61,501 bases of DNA, taken from NCBI GenBank assembly GCA_003524305.1, contig DQHW01000049.1, positions 11,766-73,266 of the forward strand, in the 5' to 3' direction. The position numbers were made by a program, and so were the translations under genes. The stretch comes from Anaerolineaceae bacterium. Lineage in GTDB: Bacteria > Chloroflexota > Anaerolineae > Anaerolineales > Anaerolineaceae. The notes below the pieces were generated by a model. The model was not told the DNA's origin. It was given only the letters and a program-made list of their open reading frames with translations, and did no database searches. Shown one piece after another: positions 52,248-60,554 of this stretch (the stretch's first letter is position 1; every line of letters begins with the position of its first letter).

Positions 52248-52272
52248 AGCTCCCGGAAAATTTCCAGGAGCT
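52248..52272. terminator. terminator of the PocR kinase operon
   Basis: AGCTCC and GGAGCT with GGAAA and TTTCC inside form the stem; T-rich flanks. It may serve both converging genes. Confidence 0.8.
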
Positions 52273-52295
52273 TTATTTTACTGATTAAGTTAGAA

Positions 52296-52886
52296 CTAAG
52301 GGGTACTGGTTGGGGCTTTGAAAGTGAAACTGAACGAATTTGAATAGAAATCGCAGGAAGAACCAGTAAAGCTGCAAAGGCGATAATAATAGGTCGTTCC
52401 AGGTGTGCCGGAAATAAAGGCTGAACGCGTTGCGCCGTCAGAAATGGCATATTCAGATTTTTCACCACCAAAGGTAGGATTCACGATGGAAGGTGAATAA
52501 TAAATTCTGAATCCATTAGAGAAAGTGCCTGAGGCAATCCATGTAATTTGAGCGTTGCCTAATCCCGTTTCTTTGATGCTTGTAATAATGATGGAAGACT
52601 TGGTCGTGGTAATGGGGTTACCATCTTGATCATATGCACCCGGGATGGAGGGCGTGTAGGTGATTTTTGGCTCAGGGGTGTTGGTCGCTGCTGGAACTTT
52701 TGTATTAACTGCTTTCACAGTTGCAGTAGCAGGTTTGTCAGTGGCTGTGATCACCACGGGGGTGGATGTGTTCTCCTCAGTCTGGGGGGCTGCTGTGGCG
52801 GGGGCTTGAGCTGTAGGTTTGGCGCATGCGGCCAATAATAGCATGATGGTTCCAATAAGTAATATATTTCTCAAGTGCTTAATCAT
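52296..52886 (-). CDS. lipoprotein with FN3/Ig-like domain, copy 1
   Basis: 196 residues. The lipobox is MLLLAAC (Cys 21). Thr/Pro-rich stalk to residue 80, then a beta-rich domain: IIITSIKETGLGNAQITWIA, NGFRIYYSPSIVNP, and GTTYYYRLCSF. It resembles a fibronectin type III domain. GGAGG precedes the ATG. Copy 2 lies upstream and is nearly the same in the C-terminal domain. Confidence 0.8.
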   Translation of the reverse strand: MIKHLRNILLIGTIMLLLAACAKPTAQAPATAAPQTEENTSTPVVITATDKPATATVKAVNTKVPAATNTPEPKITYTPSIPGAYDQDGNPITTTKSSIIITSIKETGLGNAQITWIASGTFSNGFRIYYSPSIVNPTFGGEKSEYAISDGATRSAFISGTPGTTYYYRLCSFTGSSCDFYSNSFSFTFKAPTSTP

Positions 52887-53072
52887 AAAACCTCCAAATT
52901 TCTAATTGGATCATTTGAACTTACATATTAATCCATCCATGATCTTAAAATGGTAATTTTCCCATTACCATCCTAACCTGATAAGACTGTATTAATCCCG
53001 AAAAAATGCTGAACAAAATATGTATATATTAATTATTGGAAATTCCTCGATGGAGATGATGATCAGAATATT

Positions 53073-53200
53073 CAATAAATCCATACCAGTCGCTGCGCCT
53101 GGGCTGAAGTCGATTTGAAAGAATTACTCCTTTCGGATGGACCACTTTAAAGGATATGGTTTGTCTTTCAATTGACTCACAGCTTGACCCCGCCAGAATA
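53073..53200 (-). pseudogene. decayed 3'-end remnant of a BaiN-like flavoprotein gene
   Basis: On the minus strand, the frame gives FQIDFSPGAATGMDLLN, which lines up with LQFAFSSGAVAGMEINN at the end of the intact gene at 54061. Just before it VVHPKGVI aligns to VVGPCGGY, with a two-base shift between the two parts. Upstream, SGGVKL may match the AGGVPV box. Stops and frame changes show it is not functional. The intact gene lies less than 1 kb away. Confidence 0.45.
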
Positions 53201-53235
53201 AATCACTTCAAGTTCGAATGAATGCTGCCAAATAT

Positions 53236-53270
53236 AAAAGCTCCCGGATCAAAAAATTCCAGGAGCTTTT
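53236..53270 (-). terminator. terminator of lipoprotein copy 2
   Basis: AAAAGCTCC and GGAGCTTTT form the stem, 21 bases past the stop. Confidence 0.75.
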
Positions 53271-53291
53271 TGTTAATTGAATTACGGCAAT

Positions 53292-53903
53292 CTATGGAGT
53301 ACTGGTAGGGCCGGTGAAGGTGAAAGTATAGGTGTTGGAATAGAATGAACAACTTGCTCCGCTTAAGTTACAAAAGCGGTAGTTATACGTTGTGCCTGGT
53401 GTGCCTGAAATATATGCAGACCGGGTTTGACCGTCAGAAATGACATATTCAGATTTCTCGCCGCCATAAACGGGGTTCTTAATGTAGGATGAATAGTAGA
53501 TTCTGAATCCATTAGAGAAATTACCTTTTGCAGTCCAAAAAATTTGAGCTTGTCCTGAACCGGTCTCTTTGATGCTTGTGATAATGATTGAGGATTCAGA
53601 TTGTATGGGGGATCCTTCTCCGTTATACGCACCGGGTTCGGTGGGAGCATAGGTTTTTGCCGGTACCGGTGTGTTGGTGACAGGTTCCATGGTTGCGGAT
53701 GGAATTTCGCTTGTTGTTGTTGGAATTTCAATTGTGGCTGTTGCGGGCATGGGTGTTGCGGTGACCACAATCACGATTGGTGTGGATGTGATCTCGATTT
53801 TTTGGGTTGGAAGAGCAGGGGATTGTGTAGCCGGGGTGGCACAAGCGGTAAACAGCAGCAAGATGGTTCCAAACAGCAGAATGTTACTGATTCGTTTTTT
53901 CAT
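53292..53903 (-). CDS. lipoprotein with FN3/Ig-like domain, copy 2
   Basis: 203 residues from the ATG at 53903, which has TGGAG upstream; the frame continues upstream, but the signal peptide starts here. Lipobox LLFTAC. Thr/Pro stalk, then the same domain as copy 1 (IIITSIKETGSGQAQIFWTA, NGFRIYYSSYIKNP, GTTYNYRFCNL). The two are tandem paralogues with differing stalks. A surface-binding role is likely, but the ligand is unknown. Confidence 0.8.
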   Translation of the reverse strand: MKKRISNILLFGTILLLFTACATPATQSPALPTQKIEITSTPIVIVVTATPMPATATIEIPTTTSEIPSATMEPVTNTPVPAKTYAPTEPGAYNGEGSPIQSESSIIITSIKETGSGQAQIFWTAKGNFSNGFRIYYSSYIKNPVYGGEKSEYVISDGQTRSAYISGTPGTTYNYRFCNLSGASCSFYSNTYTFTFTGPTSTP

Positions 53904-54060
53904 TTTAGTCTCCAGTTTTCTATCTTTATCCTTTGAACTGTAATTTTTGTTCGATTTGTTGTTGGTTACTTTCATCTCTCTCCTTGAGTGAATTCTTTTT
54001 CAGGGTGAATTCATACCAAGGAAAGGGTCTGTTTTCAGAATGATAACAGAAAAAATTGCT

Positions 54061-55281
54061 CTATTTTGGTGGATTATTAATTTCCATACCCGCCACGGCG
54101 CCAGAACTGAAGGCGAACTGCAGGTTATATCCCCCGCACGGACCGACTACATCCAATGTTTCACCCACCAGGGTTAAACCTGGAACCAACCTTGAACGCA
54201 TGTTCATTGGATCCACTTCGCTGACAGGCACCCCTCCTGCACAGACCTGGCAATATTCAAAACCGCGTACCCCGGTTACTTTGAAGGGCATCGCAGCCGC
54301 AGATTTCAAAACCTTATCAGTTTGTCCATTATTCAATTCGTTAATGAGCACATCCACCGGATAGCCGGCTCGGGCAATTAACACGGGCGGTAGTTTGGGG
54401 GGCAGCACAGATCCTAATATTACACGCAAGGGTGTGGCAGTGCCGTGTTTACGGGCGATCAGATCGCGCAGTTCTCCCTCGCTGTTGAAAAGCGGATTGA
54501 GGATCAGTTCCAATTTGGCGTTTGGACGGGTTGATATATGGTGGCTCAAATCCATAACCGCGGGGCCGTTTAACCCCCATTCGGTCAGGATCAGGTTGCC
54601 GGTGGTTTCAGCCAGCAAGGTGTTGCTTTCGTATAAAGAAACGCGTGTGTCAAAGCGGAGGCCGGTCAATTTAGACCAGGGTTTCATCTCGCAAGTGACC
54701 GGGGCAAGGGCGGGTACCAGCGGAGTGATACTGTGGCCAAGGTTTTTGATCGAAGCGAAGAGTTCTCCGCGCGAGCCCAGGGTGGGGTAGGCTTTGCCGC
54801 CTGCCGCCACAATTAATCGATTCGCTGAGATTGTTGCTCCGGTAGAAAGATCGAGGTTGAATCCTTCTTTGGTTTTGTCAATGGTGGTTACTTTTGTATT
54901 TAACACCAGTTCGATACCGGCCAGGTGCAGGGCGCAGGCAAAGGCTTCCACCACAGTCTGTGCTGATTCAGATACCGGGTAACACCATCCGTCTGAAGTG
55001 GAGAAGGTGAGCACACCGATCTCATGAAAAAAGTCGATCAGGTCAGTGTGTCCGAAGCGTTTGAGCAGGGTGTCCATCCAGGCGGCATCGGCGCAGGTAT
55101 AGTGACTGGCGTTCATGTGTTGGTTGGTCAGGTTGGCACGTCCGCTGCCTGTCACCAGCAGTTTGCGTCCGACCTGTTCGTTGCCGTCAATCAGTCTTAC
55201 TTTCTTTCCTGATTTGGCTGCAAACAGCGCCGCGGTCATGCCTGCTGGTCCTGCTCCGATGATGGTGACGGGAGTTTCCAT
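54061..55281 (-). CDS. BaiN/HI0933-like NAD(P)/FAD-dependent oxidoreductase
   Basis: 406 residues from the ATG at 55281. FAD-binding Rossmann motif TIIGAGPAGMTAALFAAKSG at the start, GRKLLVTGSGRANLTN, a middle insert, CAGGVPVSEVDPMNM, and the end GPCGGYNLQFAFSSGAVAG. This family includes BaiN and other flavin reductases. The substrate is unknown. The promoter TTGCCA-N17-TACAAT lies six bases before the ATG and no ribosome site is present, so the message is leaderless. Confidence 0.92.
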   Translation of the reverse strand: METPVTIIGAGPAGMTAALFAAKSGKKVRLIDGNEQVGRKLLVTGSGRANLTNQHMNASHYTCADAAWMDTLLKRFGHTDLIDFFHEIGVLTFSTSDGWCYPVSESAQTVVEAFACALHLAGIELVLNTKVTTIDKTKEGFNLDLSTGATISANRLIVAAGGKAYPTLGSRGELFASIKNLGHSITPLVPALAPVTCEMKPWSKLTGLRFDTRVSLYESNTLLAETTGNLILTEWGLNGPAVMDLSHHISTRPNAKLELILNPLFNSEGELRDLIARKHGTATPLRVILGSVLPPKLPPVLIARAGYPVDVLINELNNGQTDKVLKSAAAMPFKVTGVRGFEYCQVCAGGVPVSEVDPMNMRSRLVPGLTLVGETLDVVGPCGGYNLQFAFSSGAVAGMEINNPPK

Positions 55282-55316
55282 GGCTTGATTGTAATGGGGG
55301 TGAGGTTGTATGGCAA
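55282..55316 (-). promoter_or_regulatory. leaderless promoter of the BaiN-like gene
   Basis: On the minus strand, TTGCCA, a 17-bp spacer, TACAAT, then CAAGCC and ATG. Five of six bases match each consensus box. The predicted first base is the A of ATG. Confidence 0.75.
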
Positions 55317-55406
55317 TACGCCACACTGTAAATTTTCACACTACACGAGAACTTATAAGACCTAAAAACCATAAGTCAATACACGCTAATTATTCAGAGT
55401 AATTTT

Positions 55407-56996
55407 TTACTCCTGATACGGATACCGCATCCCCGGATGAAGGGTCGATATCTTGAAGCTCCCATCCTCCAGTCGGATAACACCCAGTAATTCATAGGGA
55501 GAGATGCCGTCGAACATAATCTCGCTGCCGTCCGGTTGCTCCAAGGTGACGATAGCGTAGTAATCCCAGCCGCGGTCGTAATCGGCCATCACTCTTACCA
55601 CTCGTCCGAGTGGAAGACAGGGTATTTCATCTTCTTTGCAAAGCGAAGTAAAATCGGCAACAAGGTCATCAGGGTTAAGTCCTTGAGTGATTAACTCCTC
55701 ACGTGCGTAGGTATCCAATTGAGTCATATCTATAGCGGAAATATAATCTCCGCTGCTGACCGCCTCAAAGTAATCTTGTATAAGCGTTTCAATTTGCATG
55801 ATGTCAGGGGTTGGCAATGACCACAATTCAAGATCAGTTGCGGTATAGCTTAAACGCATAAAATGAGTGCCGTCTGCAGAGAACTTGATCTGACCGGGGT
55901 TACTGTATTGTGTCAACGACCCAACAACATTTCCGCTTACCAAATCAATTATTTGCACACCTTCAAAAATATCCACTTCAGCGCCGGGGGTTCCGAAGGT
56001 TAGTAACAAATCATTGGCAGGGTTAAAGACCAGAGAAGTCACTTCAGAATAAGGTGCAATCTGAAGATCTTTTTCACTGCCGGCTGCAATATCGTAGAGC
56101 TTGACCACGGATTCATCCGCTGAAAGTGATGCTACCAGCATACCGTCTGCTGAAAGTGCCGCTTTGCCTGATCCAACAATGGGGAAGCGGTCAACTTCAG
56201 TCCACGTAGTGGTGTCAAACACAATCGCATCGCGGTCGGTTTGTTGCGAATAGACTAAAAAGCGGTTGCCTTGGGTGTTGAAAAACGGAGCGTTTTGGCC
56301 CCAAAAAGTTCCTGAAAGGCGGGCGACTTCGCTTCCATCCGGCAGGTTGAGTGCTAACAATTCAGTATCCGTGACGACAACCAATGTTTTTCCGTCAGGA
56401 CTGATGGAAGAAAAAGGTACCAGGTCGGTGTTATCCGGCGTATACTCCAGCGAAATTTGACCAGTTGCGCGGTCGTAACGCGAAACCTGACCGCGGATTG
56501 AGAATATCAACACGCTGCCGTCGGGGTTGAGATCGACATCCCATATCTGTCTGGCGGAGTCTAAGGGGATCTCGATTATGGGTTGTACCAGTGCAGGGTC
56601 GATCAGCACTAAAAAGACTTTGCCGCCAAGTGTGGTCGAACATGAATAAGCGCAGCCGCTAATCGCAATGGTGGAGCCATCTCCGCTGTAATCCACTGCA
56701 TAAGTCAAGATATCGAAAGACTCCTTTTTAAAATATTGTGAGAGGTAAGTGCCGTAGCTTACCACACCTGTGAAACGATCAAAATTTTGAGCATTGAAAT
56801 CTTTGGGGGGCGGGGCAGAGGTGGGCGAAGGTGTTGGCGTGGGAGGTTCTGGCAACGGAGTATGGGTTGCGCTGACTTGTATGGTTGGACTGGATTCTGA
56901 ACTGGTTAGCGGTGTATTTGTAGCTTCAATTGCAGGGCTTGTACATCCAATCAGTAAAGCGAGAATCATTAAACTGAGTAAAAATATCTTTTGCAT
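55407..56996 (-). CDS. beta-propeller lipoprotein
   Basis: 529 residues from the ATG at 56996 with AAGGAG upstream. Lipobox LIGC, then a Thr/Pro stalk. Residues 90-400 have WD40/YVTN-like blades (YSGDGSTIAISGCAYSCSTT, LNPDGSVLIFSIRGQVSRYD, SPDGKTLVVVTDTELLALNL, SADGMLVASLSADESVVKLY). The last 130 residues form another fold (EDYISAIDMTQ-like helices). A surface-bound propeller with no recognised enzyme motif. Confidence 0.85.
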   Translation of the reverse strand: MQKIFLLSLMILALLIGCTSPAIEATNTPLTSSESSPTIQVSATHTPLPEPPTPTPSPTSAPPPKDFNAQNFDRFTGVVSYGTYLSQYFKKESFDILTYAVDYSGDGSTIAISGCAYSCSTTLGGKVFLVLIDPALVQPIIEIPLDSARQIWDVDLNPDGSVLIFSIRGQVSRYDRATGQISLEYTPDNTDLVPFSSISPDGKTLVVVTDTELLALNLPDGSEVARLSGTFWGQNAPFFNTQGNRFLVYSQQTDRDAIVFDTTTWTEVDRFPIVGSGKAALSADGMLVASLSADESVVKLYDIAAGSEKDLQIAPYSEVTSLVFNPANDLLLTFGTPGAEVDIFEGVQIIDLVSGNVVGSLTQYSNPGQIKFSADGTHFMRLSYTATDLELWSLPTPDIMQIETLIQDYFEAVSSGDYISAIDMTQLDTYAREELITQGLNPDDLVADFTSLCKEDEIPCLPLGRVVRVMADYDRGWDYYAIVTLEQPDGSEIMFDGISPYELLGVIRLEDGSFKISTLHPGMRYPYQE

Positions 56997-57136
56997 ATCG
57001 CTTCTCCTTGCAATTGCCACTAATATGACTAATTAAGTCTAAATATATAATAACATAACCGAGCACGCATGGGATGATCGGCGTAGATGATCAATTTTTA
57101 CATTTTTATATTGCTTCATGGTTTAATACATTCAAC

Positions 57137-57913
57137 ATGTCTCAAAAAACTTATCGCACCTCAGACCTTGCCCGAGAAGTGGGCATCCACCCTAATACGG
57201 TTATGCGTTATATAGATTGGGGATTGATCCCGCCCGTTGAGCGCACGCCTGCCGGGTACCGCATTTATACCCAGCATCATATGGATTGTCTGCGTCTGGC
57301 CCGGTTGGTGTACTCCTCCTACTATCCCGGTAAGGCGCTGCGCGCCAGCGCCACAGGCATGATCGAATCTGCTGTGGCGGATGACTGGGTTGGCGCCGTA
57401 GAACTAGCCCGCCAACACATTTCAACTGTTGAGACTGAAATTGAGCGAGCGGAATATACCGTCAAGATGTTGGAGAAATGGGTAAACAACTCTGAAAGCA
57501 CGCCACGAGATCAAGGATCGCTTTCTTACACGATTGGGCAGGCATGTGAAAAACTGGATGTAACCCACGATGTACTTCGCAATTGGGAGCGCAACGGATT
57601 GATCAGCCTCCCGCGTAACCCTGATAACGGATACCGCCGGATTGGCGAGGCAGATCTTGAACGGCTGCGCATCATCCGCTTGTTGAGTCATGCCGGCTAC
57701 AGCATGATGGCCATGCTGCGCATGTTCATCCAGTTTGACAGGGGCGATACCCGCAACCTTAGGCAGGCACTCGACACTCCAGACCCTGACGAGGATGTTT
57801 ATATGGCCGCGGATCGATGGTTGACCGTCCTCTATACTCAAAAAGAAGATTCCATGAAGATCTTGACTTTCATTGAAGAGATAATCCGGCAAAAGCAGCA
57901 ACTGGGTTACTAA
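57137..57913 (+). CDS. double-MerR transcriptional regulator
   Basis: 258 residues if started at the ATG at 57137. Two MerR-type HTH domains: YRTSDLAREVGIHPNTVMRY at the N-terminus, with RTPAGYRIYTQHHMDCLRLA, and a second one near 145 with SYTIGQACEKLDVTHDVLRN and NPDNGYRRIGEADLERLRII. Two MerR domains in one chain are uncommon. It precedes the UvrA-like gene by 87 bases in the same direction and should regulate it. No Cys metal-binding signature is found, so a drug is the more likely inducer. Confidence 0.85.
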   Translation: MSQKTYRTSDLAREVGIHPNTVMRYIDWGLIPPVERTPAGYRIYTQHHMDCLRLARLVYSSYYPGKALRASATGMIESAVADDWVGAVELARQHISTVETEIERAEYTVKMLEKWVNNSESTPRDQGSLSYTIGQACEKLDVTHDVLRNWERNGLISLPRNPDNGYRRIGEADLERLRIIRLLSHAGYSMMAMLRMFIQFDRGDTRNLRQALDTPDPDEDVYMAADRWLTVLYTQKEDSMKILTFIEEIIRQKQQLGY

Positions 57914-58000
57914 ACATCACCACTTCTTAATGCTAACCCTCCACTTGCACACCAGGGTTTTACAATTAACTTGTAAATCCTATTTTGTATTGGAGATAGA

Positions 58001-60532
58001 ATGAAATCTGTAATTTCGCTTCGCAATGCACGTCTTCACAATCTTAAGAATGTCAATCTCGACATTCCCAAGAATAAATTGGTCGTTTTTACAGGTCTTT
58101 CAGGTTCAGGCAAATCAACCCTGGCGTTTGACATTCTCAATAAAGAAGGGCAGCGCCAATACCTAGACTCACTTGGATTTGTCACCGACCAGCTTACCAA
58201 GCCGCCGGTCGATAGTATCAGCGGGCTTTCTCCATCAATCAGTATTGATCAACATCTCAACAACCACAGTCCGCGTTCAACCGTGGGTACTGTCACCGAA
58301 GTTTTTACCTATCTGCGAGTGCTGTATGCACGCCTGGGTCACCGTCCTTGTCCAAATTGCGGCAAGGATGTGCCGCCGCCAACTTTCGAGTTCTCTGATG
58401 AGGATTGGATGGACGAGGACGACGGAGGTTCAGAAGGAAGTTTTCCCTGTCTGCACTGCGGAACATCAATCGCAGAAATGGGCATGGCCAATTTCTCGTT
58501 CAACAAGCCGGCAGGCGCCTGTGCGAGATGCACAGGGTTGGGCGTCGTGCGTCAGGTTTTGATTGAGCGCTATATCCATCTTGAGAAGAGTTTGGCCGAA
58601 AATGCCGTGGATGGTTGGGAAGCCTTCCATGTCAATTATTATCGCCAAATACTTGAGAATGCCGGTAAATGGTTTGGGTTTAAGTTCGAGTTCGATAAAC
58701 CCATAAAGGATTACACCGAAATTCAGCGCGACCTTTTGTATTTCGGCAGCGAAAGCCCGCAGTTTCTAGGTCATTTTCCCGGCAAAAAACCGCCTGCCAC
58801 CAACAACCAAGGCCGTTACGAGGGGGTAATAACCAATTTACTACGGCGTTATGATGAACATGCAGAGAATGAGACTTATCGTGAGAAATTGGATCAATAT
58901 TTCACCATCCAAACCTGCCCGGTTTGCAATGGTACACGGCTGAAGGCTGAGAGCCGCATCGTAACTGTCAATGGCAAGACCATTATTGAAATTGAAAAAC
59001 TGCCCCTCAACGAACTGGATGCCTGGCTGAAAGCCTTGCCGCTCCAACTTTCGACCCAGGAGATGTTGATTGCCCGCCCGATCTTTGATGATCTGGATAC
59101 GCGCGTGGGACGCTTATTGGAAGTGGGGGTTGGTTACCTCACACTTGAGCGTGCCAGTCCATCACTTTCAGCGGGAGAAGCCCAGCGGCTTAAACTTGCT
59201 TCCCTGCTCGGATCAGGCCTTACCGGGGTGCTCTACATTTTGGATGAACCGACCATCGGACTTCATCAACGCGATACGCAGCGCTTGATTAAGGTGCTCT
59301 GCCGCCTGCGCGACCTGGGGAACACTGTGTTGGTTGTGGAGCACGATCTCGAACTCATCCGATCCGCGGATTATGTCGTGGATATTGGCCCGGGTGCCGG
59401 TAAGAACGGCGGACGCATCATGGCAGTTGGCACGCCTGACGAACTGATGCTTAACACCGACTCCATCACCGGGGCTTATCTCTCGGGCAGAAAGACCGTC
59501 CCCGTGCCAACAAGTCCGCGTAAGTCGAATGGCAAATCTCTCACCATCAGCGGAGCAAGGCAGTATAACCTTCAAAATATTTCGGTCAACTTGCCGCTTG
59601 GAGAACTGGTGGCCGTGACCGGTGTATCCGGTTCGGGCAAGTCTACGTTGATCTTTGACATTCTGGATAGGTCAGCCAGGCAGCGCATGAATCATTCGCT
59701 CGAAAGCGTCGGAGAGCACGACAGCATTGAGGGCTGGCAATACGTCGACAAGGTCATCACCATCGACCAGGATCATATTGGACGCATCCCCCGCTCGAAT
59801 GCCGCCACTTATTCAGATACGTTTACGCCCATCCGCGAAGCGTTTGCGGCAACTGCTGAAGCCAAAACCCGCGGATTGACACCCCGCCATTTCTCTTTCA
59901 ACGTTCCGGGGGGACGCTGCGAACGCTGCGAAGGCACAGGCACCCTGACCGTCAAGATGCACTTCCTGCCGGATGTAGAAGTGCGCTGCCCCGCCTGTCA
60001 CGGCAAGCGTTTCAAGCGCGACACACTGGCTGTGAAATATCACGGCAAAGATATCTCAGAGGTGCTTGATATGACCATCGCCGAAGCATTGGAACTTTTT
60101 TGCGAAATTCCGGCTGCACGCGCCCGGCTTGAAGTGATGAAAGAGGTTGGGCTGGGTTATCTGCAAATGGGGCAGCCAGCCACCACGCTGTCAGGTGGTG
60201 AAGCACAACGTGTCAAGCTGGCAAAGGAGCTTGGACGTAAAGCCACCGGCAGTACCCTTTACCTGTTGGATGAACCCACCACGGGGCTGCATCCAGCAGA
60301 TACGGCTTTACTGTTGGGTCTACTGCAAAAACTGGTTGATGCTGGCAACAGCGTGGTGGTCGTTGAACACAATTTAGATCTCATCCGAGCCGCCGACTGG
60401 GTGATTGATCTCGGTCCGGAGGGCGGCATGGCCGGAGGTAGGCTGTTGGCAGCAGGCACACCTGAACAAGTGGCGCAAGTGCCTGAGTCGTGTACCGGAC
60501 AGTATCTTAAGCAAATTACAAATCATTCGTAA
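58001..60532 (+). CDS. UvrA-like ABC ATPase lacking the UvrB-binding domain
   Basis: 843 residues, shorter than UvrA (about 940). Two ABC domains: Walker A GLSGSGKST near 32 and GVSGSGKST near 541; signatures LSAGEAQR near 390 and LSGGEAQR near 730; Walker B LYILDEPTIGLH and LYLLDEPTTGLH. Zinc Cys pairs CPNCG-CLHCG, CARC, CPVCNG, CERC-CPAC. The segment between the first Cys pairs is about 40 residues, so the UvrB-binding domain is missing. Such short UvrAs (UvrA2/DrrC type) occur with drug export genes and confer resistance to DNA-binding drugs. The next gene is an ABC ATPase. Confidence 0.9.
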   Translation: MKSVISLRNARLHNLKNVNLDIPKNKLVVFTGLSGSGKSTLAFDILNKEGQRQYLDSLGFVTDQLTKPPVDSISGLSPSISIDQHLNNHSPRSTVGTVTEVFTYLRVLYARLGHRPCPNCGKDVPPPTFEFSDEDWMDEDDGGSEGSFPCLHCGTSIAEMGMANFSFNKPAGACARCTGLGVVRQVLIERYIHLEKSLAENAVDGWEAFHVNYYRQILENAGKWFGFKFEFDKPIKDYTEIQRDLLYFGSESPQFLGHFPGKKPPATNNQGRYEGVITNLLRRYDEHAENETYREKLDQYFTIQTCPVCNGTRLKAESRIVTVNGKTIIEIEKLPLNELDAWLKALPLQLSTQEMLIARPIFDDLDTRVGRLLEVGVGYLTLERASPSLSAGEAQRLKLASLLGSGLTGVLYILDEPTIGLHQRDTQRLIKVLCRLRDLGNTVLVVEHDLELIRSADYVVDIGPGAGKNGGRIMAVGTPDELMLNTDSITGAYLSGRKTVPVPTSPRKSNGKSLTISGARQYNLQNISVNLPLGELVAVTGVSGSGKSTLIFDILDRSARQRMNHSLESVGEHDSIEGWQYVDKVITIDQDHIGRIPRSNAATYSDTFTPIREAFAATAEAKTRGLTPRHFSFNVPGGRCERCEGTGTLTVKMHFLPDVEVRCPACHGKRFKRDTLAVKYHGKDISEVLDMTIAEALELFCEIPAARARLEVMKEVGLGYLQMGQPATTLSGGEAQRVKLAKELGRKATGSTLYLLDEPTTGLHPADTALLLGLLQKLVDAGNSVVVVEHNLDLIRAADWVIDLGPEGGMAGGRLLAAGTPEQVAQVPESCTGQYLKQITNHS

Positions 60533-60554
60533 ATTCAAATCAGGGAATAGCCGC

